Origin: Rhodospirillales bacterium
GTDB lineage: Bacteria; Pseudomonadota; Alphaproteobacteria; Acetobacterales; Acetobacteraceae
DNA length: 5,344 bases
Assembly: GCA_903644035.1 (NCBI GenBank)
Contig: CAHJXG010000179.1
Coordinates: 1-5,344, forward strand
Direction: 5' to 3'
The notes beneath the pieces were generated by a model, which saw only the letters and a program-made list of their open reading frames with translations, did no database searches and had not been told where the DNA came from. A program made the position numbers and the translations under genes. Every line of letters begins with the position of its first letter. The stretch's first letter is position 1. Below, piece after piece: positions 1-5,188 of the stretch.

Positions 1-1019
1 GCCAGCAGCACGGTCAGCACCAGCAGGAGGCCCATCGCCACCAGCGCATACTGGCTGCCGTAGATGGTGAGCGCCTGGAAGCCGCCCAGCACCAGCAGCG
101 TGCCGAGCAGCGTCGTGGTGAGGTCGCCGCGCCCGCCGACCGCCACCCAGACAATCGGCAGCGACGCCGCGGTCAGGCCCATGCTGGACGGCGTGATGTA
201 CTGGCCCCAGCTCGTATACAGCACCCCGCTGAGGCCGGCGAAGCTGCTGCCGATGACGAACGCGGCGAGCTGATACTTCCGCACGTCGTATCCCAGCATG
301 GTGGCGCGCTGCGGGTTCTCCCGGATGGCGACCAGCACGTTGCCGAAGGAGGAGTTCACCAGGATGCGCAGTCCCAGGTAGGCCAGCAGCAGCAGGCCCA
401 GCACGACGTAGTACAGCGGGATGTCCGGCACGAGCGCGATGTCGTCGCCGGGCCAGGGGATGGTCAGCGGCGGCATCCCGCTCATGCCGTTGAAGCCGTT
501 GAGCCGCGCGCGGCCGACGCGCCACTCCGCCCCGGAGGTCTGCGCCATGAAGCGCTCCAGGACCAAGGTGACGGACAGCGTGACGATGCCGAGGAACACG
601 CCGCCGATGCGCCCGAAGAACAGGAAGTAGCCGAGCACCGCCGAAAAGGCCGCCGAGACCGCGACGGCGGCGGCGGCGCTGATCAGCGTCAGGCCGTGAT
701 CGGCGCCGAAGTTGAGCGTCAGGATGCCGTAAGCGTAGCCGGACACGCCGAACAGCGCGGTCTGCCCGAAGCTCAGCGCCCCGCCATAGCCCCAGATCAG
801 GCAGAGGCCGAGCGCCATGAACACCCAGTTGAAGAAGTAGATCGTGTTGCCGACGGTGTAGCTGTCCTCCGTCAGCGGATAGGCCACGGCGAGTGCCGCG
901 ACCACGGCGAAGCCCGACCAGAACCAGGGGCCGCGCCCCAGGGTCTGCGGGCCCTCGAGCCGCGCGAACAGGCGCCGCAGCCCGATGCCCCGCCCCCCGC
1001 CCCGCCCGGCCGTCGCCAT
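1..1019 (-). CDS. LivM/UrtC/FmdF-type ABC transporter permease, 3' end cut by window edge
   Basis: Inner-membrane permease of the branched-chain amino acid/urea/short-chain amide ABC importer family, expected to pair with the LivH-type permease encoded just upstream. The frame is open from an ATG at 1019 to the left edge, giving 339 complete codons; family members are usually a little longer, so only a short C-terminus is missing. A basic, Gly/Arg-rich N-terminus of about 30 residues precedes the first membrane segment (about 33-48). The LivM-type motif GGALSFGQTALFGVSGYAYG lies at 79-98, and the cytoplasmic coupling segment with AIRENPQRATMLGYDV and AAFVIGSSFAGLSGVLY at about 231-268. Several further hydrophobic segments are visible, the last at the edge. 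The ATG is 1 nt after the upstream stop, with GGGAG about 10 nt before it, so translation is probably coupled. The SFGQT motif differs from the LCLGHG that I recall for true UrtC, which argues for an amide-type subgroup rather than strict urea transport. Family is sure, substrate is not. Confidence 0.93.
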   Translation of the reverse strand, partial: MATAGRGGGRGIGLRRLFARLEGPQTLGRGPWFWSGFAVVAALAVAYPLTEDSYTVGNTIYFFNWVFMALGLCLIWGYGGALSFGQTALFGVSGYAYGILTLNFGADHGLTLISAAAAVAVSAAFSAVLGYFLFFGRIGGVFLGIVTLSVTLVLERFMAQTSGAEWRVGRARLNGFNGMSGMPPLTIPWPGDDIALVPDIPLYYVVLGLLLLAYLGLRILVNSSFGNVLVAIRENPQRATMLGYDVRKYQLAAFVIGSSFAGLSGVLYTSWGQYITPSSMGLTAASLPIVWVAVGGRGDLTTTLLGTLLVLGGFQALTIYGSQYALVAMGLLLVLTVLL

Positions 1020-1020
1020 C

Positions 1021-1893
1021 CTACGCGCGCTCCCGCAGGATCAGCCCCGAGATGCCGCGCGGCAGCACCCGGATCACCCCGATGACCGCGACCAGCAGGC
1101 CGATCTGCCCGGCGAGCTGCCCCTGCCACGTCGTCATGAACGCCTTCACCAGGCCCAGCAGCACGCCGGCCGGCGCGGTGCCGAGGAACACGTCCCCGCC
1201 GCCGACCACGACGGTGACGAAGGCTTCCATGATGAACTGCGCGCCCATGGTCGGCACCAGCGTCATGGTCGGCGCATACAGCCCGCCGGTCGCCCCGGCC
1301 AGCGCGGCGCCGATGCCGAACGTCAGGCTGTAGATCAGCCGCGTGTCGACGCCGAGCGCCTCGGCCATATGCGGAAGCTGGATGGTGGCGCGGGCGAGCA
1401 CGCCAAAGCGGGAGCGGTTGAACAGCACATAGAGGGCCAGCAGGATGGCGGCCGCCGCGGCCATCAGCGCGAACCGATAGACGGAGTAGGACAATCCGCC
1501 GATGGCGACGCTGCCCAGCGGGGTGCTGACGTCCGTGAGGCTGGGGCCGAGCACGATCAGCGTGCCCTGCGACGCGATCAGGCTGATGCCCCAGGTCGCG
1601 ACGATGGTGTCGAGCGGGCGGTCATACAGGTGGCGGATGACCAGCCGCTCCAGCAGGATCCCGGCGGCGCCGGAGGCGAGCGCGCCGCACAGGACCGCCA
1701 GCCCCAGCGGCACCCCGGCCTTCGCCACCGTCACCGTGACGTAGGCGCCGCACATGATGAACTCGCCATGCGCCAGGTTGATCACGCCCATCATGCCGAA
1801 GATGATCGCAAGCCCCGAGGCGCACAGCACGAGGAACGCGCAGGCATCGCCGAACTGGTAGATGAAGCCGAACGCGGCGTCGAAGCTGGGCAC
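1021..1893 (-). CDS. LivH/UrtB/FmdE-type ABC transporter permease
   Basis: Inner-membrane permease of 290 residues, the usual length for LivH and for UrtB without an extra N-terminal domain. The diagnostic motif GVINLAHGEF is at residues 36-45, following a first hydrophobic segment (18-35). Further membrane segments lie at about 61-80, 97-116 and 139-157. The cytoplasmic coupling region is at about 161-200 (RATIQLPHMAEALGV, then FGIGAALAGATGGLY), and EAFVTVVVGGGDVFLG at about 223-238 is also typical. It ends with the family-like RVLPRGISGLILRER. The start is GTG at 1893, 13 nt after the stop of the binding-protein gene. No ATG occurs in frame before residue 34, which is inside the signature region, and no start codon lies just upstream. 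There is no purine-rich ribosome site before this GTG (CCCTTCCT precedes it), so initiation probably relies on coupling to the upstream gene. It should form the membrane channel with the next gene's product. Substrate cannot be read from the permease alone. Confidence 0.95.
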   Translation of the reverse strand: MPSFDAAFGFIYQFGDACAFLVLCASGLAIIFGMMGVINLAHGEFIMCGAYVTVTVAKAGVPLGLAVLCGALASGAAGILLERLVIRHLYDRPLDTIVATWGISLIASQGTLIVLGPSLTDVSTPLGSVAIGGLSYSVYRFALMAAAAAILLALYVLFNRSRFGVLARATIQLPHMAEALGVDTRLIYSLTFGIGAALAGATGGLYAPTMTLVPTMGAQFIMEAFVTVVVGGGDVFLGTAPAGVLLGLVKAFMTTWQGQLAGQIGLLVAVIGVIRVLPRGISGLILRERA

Positions 1894-1906
1894 AGGAAGG
1901 GCCGGG

Positions 1907-3142
1907 CTACTTCGGCGGCGGGCTGCTGGGAGTGTACTGGGCGTTCGGGTTCTTCTTCGTCAGGTCGCACCCGGCGGCGCCCAGCCAGTACGGCTTGATG
2001 TCGCTCCACGTCTTCGGGAACGAGATCGAGTGGTCGTCGCCGACCTTTGCCAGGTAGATGGTGTGCGACATGTGCTGGCTCTTGGGGTCCAGGCAGACCT
2101 TGCCCTCGGGGGCCTCGACGCAGACGTCGCCCTTGGCCACCTCCTTGCGCAGGTCGTCGCGCTTGGTCGATCCGCCGGCGCGCTCGACCATCGACTTGTA
2201 GAGGTAGACCGCCAGGTAGGAGTTCTCGGCCTCCTGGTTGATGTAGGGCTCGCTGGGATACTTCGCGCGCCACTTGGCGACGAAGTCCTTGCTTTTCTGG
2301 TCGTCGACCTCCTCGATCCAGTTGGTCGTCACATACATATTGGCGAGGCTGGGCGGCTTGAAACGCTTGTGCTCGTAGGCCTGGCCGACGTTGACCGAAC
2401 TGCCCATCGGCACGCGCAGGTCGGACGCCGCCGCCTGCTCGTAGTACGAGGACTGCGCCGTCCCCACCAGCAGCGTGATCAGGATGTCGGGCTTGGCCTT
2501 CTGGATGTTCTGGATCGTGGAGGAGAACTGCGAGACGCCGAGCGGGATGAACTCCTCGCCGGCCATGCTGCCGCCGTTCTCCTTGACGATGTTGCGCACC
2601 CATTCGGCGGAGATCTGGCCGAAGTTGTAGTCGGCGGCGATCGTGTAGACCTTCTTGCCGAACTTCTCCATCATCCAGGGGATCAGCGTCGAGAACTGCT
2701 GCTCGGGCACCGCGCCGGTCACCATCATGTGCGCGTCGCACACGCCACCCTCATACTGGTTGTTGTAGAACACGAAGCCGTTGAGCTGGTCGGCGATGGG
2801 GCGGTAGGCCTCGCGCGACGCGCTGGAGAAGCCGGCGAACACCACGTCCGCCTTGTCGCGCTGCAGCACGCGGCGCATGAACTCCTGGTAGCGCGTGTTG
2901 TCGGACTGGGTGTCGTAGATCACCAGCTCCAGCTTCCGCCCGGCAATGCCGCCGGCGGCATTGATCTCGTCGGCCGCGAGCTGGATGCCGTGGACCTTGC
3001 CGATGGTGGCGAGCGCAAAGTCGCCCGACTGGTCCTCAAGCACGCCGAGCTTGATCGGCTCCGCCGCCCTGGCCGCCGGCGGCATCGCCAAGGCCGCGGC
3101 CATCGCCATGCCCGCTGCAAACATCGTCCTGTTCCGTGCCAT
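1907..3142 (-). CDS. Periplasmic substrate-binding protein of an amide/urea-type ABC transporter (FmdD/UrtA-like, divergent)
   Basis: Secreted solute-binding protein of 411 residues, type I periplasmic fold (Peripla_BP_5/6 family), which would capture the solute for the two permeases encoded downstream. A Sec signal peptide is clear: basic MARNR, a hydrophobic Ala/Met stretch, and a likely cut after Ala-Arg-Ala at 24-26. The mature protein opens with PIKLGVLEDQSGDFA (29-43), then DEINAAGGIAGRKLEL (58-73) and the family hallmark FSSASREA (105-112) and YNNQYEGGVCD (126-136), followed by VTGAVPEQQ (141-149). Relatives of the UrtA/AmiC group normally have a WYPxxYEG motif where this protein has YNNQYEGG. 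Four cysteines (135, 341, 350, 392) could form disulfides, 341 and 350 being close. The end is Pro/Ser-rich. The ATG at 3142 has a strong ribosome site, AGGAGAG, 5 nt upstream. Role and family are firm; the ligand (urea, formamide, acetamide or another small amide) is inference from neighbours, and branched-chain amino acids cannot be excluded. Confidence 0.94.
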   Translation of the reverse strand: MARNRTMFAAGMAMAAALAMPPAARAAEPIKLGVLEDQSGDFALATIGKVHGIQLAADEINAAGGIAGRKLELVIYDTQSDNTRYQEFMRRVLQRDKADVVFAGFSSASREAYRPIADQLNGFVFYNNQYEGGVCDAHMMVTGAVPEQQFSTLIPWMMEKFGKKVYTIAADYNFGQISAEWVRNIVKENGGSMAGEEFIPLGVSQFSSTIQNIQKAKPDILITLLVGTAQSSYYEQAAASDLRVPMGSSVNVGQAYEHKRFKPPSLANMYVTTNWIEEVDDQKSKDFVAKWRAKYPSEPYINQEAENSYLAVYLYKSMVERAGGSTKRDDLRKEVAKGDVCVEAPEGKVCLDPKSQHMSHTIYLAKVGDDHSISFPKTWSDIKPYWLGAAGCDLTKKNPNAQYTPSSPPPK

Positions 3143-3773
3143 CGGTTCTCTCCTGAATCATGGTGCTGGTGTCGTCTGCCGCAGGCGCAGCGCCTGGCCG
3201 CAGGATGAGCGTCTCGGCGTAGTCCTCGATCCCCATGCGCAGGCGCATGCTCTCGCGGCGGAGCTGCGCGTAGGCCTCGTCATCGGTCATGCCCGACGCC
3301 TGCATGAGGGAGACCACGGCCTTGATGACGAAGCGCCGGCCACGGCGGCGGCGGTCGTGCTCGGCAACCCGCAGCTCCAGGCCGCGCAGCCTCCGGTAGC
3401 CGTTGACCGCCAGGAACAGCGATGAGTACACGGCGGCCGCATGGACGGGCTTGCGCAGGAAAGCGGTGACGCCGATGTCCGACAGCGCCCGGAGCCGGCT
3501 TGGCGCCTCCACCCCGACCAGGCCGACCGCCGGCGCCCGCGGCAGGGCGCAGCCCGTGCTGACGACGAGCGCCGGGTCCAGGCCGCAGTCGCCATCGACG
3601 AACAGAACGTCGCGGTCGCGGTCCAGCGCCTGGGCGTCGAGGTCCTGCAGGCGCACCGCTGTCATGCCCAGCCGGGCCAGCGTCGTCTGCAGCGCCTCCG
3701 CCGCCGTTGCGGGGCCGCCCCACAGCACGCCGCGCATGCCGCGGAAATTCTGGATGAGCCGCTGCGCGCTCAT
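3036..3773 (-). CDS. amiR: AmiR-like ANTAR-domain transcription antiterminator
   Basis: Cytoplasmic RNA-binding regulator, 245 residues as read here; Pseudomonas AmiR has 196. Residues 1-120 form a receiver-like domain: VLFVDGDC (56-63) occupies the third-strand position and FLRKPV (105-110) keeps the Lys-Pro pair, but the usual acidic pair near the N-terminus is replaced by WGGP (18-21), so it is probably a pseudo-receiver, as in AmiR. A basic helical linker with five consecutive Arg or Lys-like positions (RRRRGRR, 141-147) leads into the ANTAR domain (about 143-190): VIKAVVSLMQASGMTDDEAYAQLRRESM. ANTAR proteins bind twin-hexaloop RNA and stop premature termination; AmiR is held inactive by AmiC until an amide binds AmiC. 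The start ATG overlaps the amiC stop as ATGA, implying coupled, roughly equal synthesis. Oddity: no stop follows the ANTAR domain, and the frame runs 107 nt into the next gene, adding a Gly/Asp-rich tail (211-245). The ANTAR assignment is strong; amide specificity rests on the AmiC neighbour. Confidence 0.9.
   Translation of the reverse strand: MSAQRLIQNFRGMRGVLWGGPATAAEALQTTLARLGMTAVRLQDLDAQALDRDRDVLFVDGDCGLDPALVVSTGCALPRAPAVGLVGVEAPSRLRALSDIGVTAFLRKPVHAAAVYSSLFLAVNGYRRLRGLELRVAEHDRRRRGRRFVIKAVVSLMQASGMTDDEAYAQLRRESMRLRMGIEDYAETLILRPGAAPAADDTSTMIQERTDGTEQDDVCSGHGDGRGLGDAAGGQGGGADQARRA
3148..3154 (-). promoter_or_regulatory. Strong ribosome-binding site of the substrate-binding protein gene
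   Basis: AGGAGAG on the minus strand, 5 nt before the ATG at 3142. It is the best Shine-Dalgarno sequence in the window and lies inside the amiR-like reading frame. It fixes the start of the binding protein and suggests that this protein is made in excess over the regulators and permeases, as is usual for binding proteins of ABC importers. Confidence 0.85.
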
Positions 3774-4987
3774 GACGCGACCCGCAGCGCGGGCGGCGAG
3801 GCCGCGGTCCAGAAACGCGGGGAGTTCCAGGTCAGGTATGGGTCGGGCCGCACCGGACCCGGCGCCTGGGCCAGGATCTCGAAGCGCATGGCGCCGGTGG
3901 AGCGGCCGATGCGCGGGGTGAGGAAGGCATGCAGGGTTTCCGGATCGATGCGCACGGCCCCCTGCGGCGCGTCCATCACCACCTGCGTCACGGCGCGCTT
4001 GACCTCGGCGACGTCGGTGCGGCCTCCGGTCTCCGCCAGCGCGAGCGCCAGGAGGCGAACGGCGATGAAGGCCGCCTCGGCGTCGGCGCAGACGACGGGA
4101 CCGCACGGAAAACGGGCGGCGTAGTCATCGATGAACCGGGCGTTGGCCTCGCCACGGATCGAGGAGAAGTACACGCTGGCGGTGATATGCCCATCGGCCG
4201 CCTCAGCGCCGATGGCTTCGAGCTCCGGCTCGGACAAGGTGCAGCTCGCGACCGGGATGGTCCGGGCCTGGTTGACCCCGCAAGCCTCGCAAGCGGCGCG
4301 GAAGTCGCGCAGGAAGCGGTAGGAGGAGATCCCAATCAGCGTGTTGAACACGAACGCCGGACGGGCGTGCAGGATGGCGTCGATGACCTGGCCGAAATCG
4401 GTATCCCCAACGGCGAAGTAGCGTTCGGCCACGACGGCGCCGCGCGACGCGGCCAGCCGCTCACGGAGGACGCGGTTGTTCTCCCAAGCCCAGATATAGT
4501 TGGAGCCGACGCAGAAGGCGCTGTGACCGCAGCGTGCCAGCAGGTGGTCAGCCAACGGGAGCACATGCTGGTTGGTGACGGCCCCGGTGTAGATGACGTT
4601 CTCCGAGCACTCGAACCCCTCGTAGTGCGAGGGGTACCAGAGCAGCGCGTCGGCCTTTTCAAACAGCGGGATCACCTCCTTGCGGCTGGAGGAGGTGTAG
4701 CAGCCGACCACGTGTCTCACCCCTTGCGACAGCAGGCCCGCGCACAGGGACGAGTAGCGCGCCAGATCGCCCGCCGGGTCGACCACGATCGGCTTCAGCT
4801 GGATCGTCGCATTCTGGGCCAGGTTGACCTGCTCGACGGCGAGAAGAGCGCCGTTGAGCATGCTCCGGGAGACCACGCCATACGGCCCGTCCACGGAAAA
4901 CACGATGCCGATCGAGACGTCGTTTGGTGTCAATGCAGGATCCGCGCGTCGTCGAACCGAACCCGTGGGCGCTTTGAACGCGGGCAT
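3770..4987 (-). CDS. amiC: AmiC-like cytosolic amide-sensing protein (negative regulator partner of AmiR)
   Basis: Amide sensor with the fold of a periplasmic binding protein but no signal peptide, so it should act in the cytosol by sequestering AmiR until ligand binds. Numbered from the ATG at 4987 (405 residues), the family motifs are SIGIVFSVDGPYG (25-37), VVDPAGD (68-74), VGCYTSSSRKEV (94-105), LLWYPSHYEGFECSE (115-129), YTGAVTNQ (133-140), SNYIWAWENNR (162-172), YFSSI (273-277), DAPQGAVRID (339-348) and VRPDPY (379-384). From memory these line up closely with Pseudomonas aeruginosa AmiC (385 residues). The start is uncertain. A GTG at 5047 gives 425 residues, ATG 4987 gives 405, and a TTG at 4933 gives 387, the length closest to AmiC and with the first strand in the same place. 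None has a good ribosome site. It is the first gene of the operon and overlaps amiR by 4 nt. UrtA-like binding proteins share the same motifs, but the missing signal peptide and the amiR neighbour favour AmiC. Confidence 0.9.
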   Translation of the reverse strand: MPAFKAPTGSVRRRADPALTPNDVSIGIVFSVDGPYGVVSRSMLNGALLAVEQVNLAQNATIQLKPIVVDPAGDLARYSSLCAGLLSQGVRHVVGCYTSSSRKEVIPLFEKADALLWYPSHYEGFECSENVIYTGAVTNQHVLPLADHLLARCGHSAFCVGSNYIWAWENNRVLRERLAASRGAVVAERYFAVGDTDFGQVIDAILHARPAFVFNTLIGISSYRFLRDFRAACEACGVNQARTIPVASCTLSEPELEAIGAEAADGHITASVYFSSIRGEANARFIDDYAARFPCGPVVCADAEAAFIAVRLLALALAETGGRTDVAEVKRAVTQVVMDAPQGAVRIDPETLHAFLTPRIGRSTGAMRFEILAQAPGPVRPDPYLTWNSPRFWTAASPPALRVAS

Positions 4988-5012
4988 CTTTGCCAATGGG
5001 CGCGAAGTTGCA
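4983..5012 (-). promoter_or_regulatory. Weak candidate twin-hexaloop ANTAR site at the amiC start
   Basis: Two adjacent small hairpins with six-base loops can be drawn on the transcript: UGC-AACUUC-GCG (5012-5001) and GGC-AAAGAU-GCC (4994-4983), with 6 nt between them. The ANTAR rule asks for A at loop position 1 and G at position 4; the second loop fits and the first has U at position 4. Each stem has only 3 bp. The second loop contains the AU of the ATG at 4987, so it would lie in the leader only if translation starts at the TTG at 4933. A chance match is quite possible. Confidence 0.2.
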
Positions 5013-5161
5013 GGGATCGGCCTGTGAGTTCGGCAGCACTGCCACACACGCCTGGACTCGACGATCTCGCCGAGCCGTCGCCAACAGCCCCCTCAGCGGA
5101 GGCACGTTCCACAAGAGCAAGTCTTACGCTAGGCCGCCAGGAGCAAGTCTTTCAAGAGCAA
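4988..5161 (-). promoter_or_regulatory. Operon leader with several hairpins, possible ANTAR target region
   Basis: This is the untranslated stretch between the predicted sigma-54 start point and the ATG at 4987. Visible dyads are GCCTCC/GGGGGC at 5103-5087 with a 5-nt loop (one G-U pair), a stem of CGACG/CGTCG plus an inner CTC/GAG at 5080-5059, and GGCAG/CTGCC at 5043-5032. None is followed by a T-run on the minus strand, so no classical intrinsic terminator is seen. AmiR-type regulators act on leader RNA, and this is the only leader in the window where that could happen within this operon. Small open frames here use GTG or TTG starts, have no ribosome site and are not called. Function is inference. 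Confidence 0.45.
5059..5080 (-). other. Leader hairpin
   Basis: The outer arms CGACG and CGTCG (5 bp) enclose an inner CTC/GAG stem with a 3-nt loop, separated by a 1x2 internal loop. It is the most stable-looking hairpin in the leader, about 80 nt from the predicted start of transcription. It lacks the T-tract of an intrinsic terminator and the six-base loop of an ANTAR site, so its role is open. Confidence 0.4.
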
Positions 5162-5177
5162 GTCTTCCGAGAGCAAG
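5115..5177 (-). repeat. Four copies of a CTTGCTC repeat overlapping the -12 element
   Basis: On the minus strand the unit AAGACTTGCTC occurs exactly at 5166-5156, 5151-5141 and 5125-5115, and a fourth partial copy, CTTGCTC, at 5177-5171 is the -12 part of the sigma-54 promoter. Spacing between copy starts is 15, 15 and 26 bp. The repeat therefore covers the -12 element, the start site and the first part of the leader. It could be an operator set, a duplicated promoter element or slippage-generated DNA. The 26-bp step breaks the reading frame, which argues against a coding repeat. Confidence 0.85.
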
Positions 5178-5188
5178 CCCCGTGCCAA
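5172..5188 (-). promoter_or_regulatory. Sigma-54 (RpoN) -24/-12 promoter of the operon
   Basis: The minus strand reads TTGGCACG-GGGC-TTGCT, matching every position of the core sigma-54 consensus YTGGCACG-N4-TTGCW with correct spacing. The -24 element is at 5188-5181 and the -12 element at 5176-5172. Transcription should start near 5161, heading into the amiC-like gene. It lies in non-coding DNA about 185 nt before the likely start codon. Such promoters strictly need an ATP-driven enhancer-binding activator. NtrC is the natural candidate for a nitrogen-source transporter, but a dedicated activator is possible; no convincing NtrC site is visible in the upstream 150 nt. Confidence 0.88.

Noticed and set aside
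985..1998. 337-codon plus-strand frame rich in Arg, Gln, His, Asp
   Set aside because: Antisense to the LivH-type permease; the composition is that of a mirrored hydrophobic gene.
1791..2741. 316-codon minus-strand frame inside the binding protein gene
   Set aside because: Out-of-frame shadow of the binding protein, Arg-rich and without domains.
1862..3208. 448-codon open frame on the plus strand
   Set aside because: Lies opposite the binding protein gene, whose signal peptide, family motifs and ribosome site are clear. The plus-strand product is Leu/Val/Arg/His/Asp-rich with no recognisable domain, typical of antisense frames in GC-rich DNA.
5059..5103. Intrinsic terminator in the leader for AmiR to overcome
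   Set aside because: Two hairpins can be drawn, but neither is followed by a T-run on the minus strand.
5115..5177. CRISPR-like or coding repeat (QEQVF-type pentapeptide in a plus frame)
   Set aside because: Units are 11 bp with 4 to 15 bp between them, far too short for CRISPR, and the 26-bp step breaks the reading frame.
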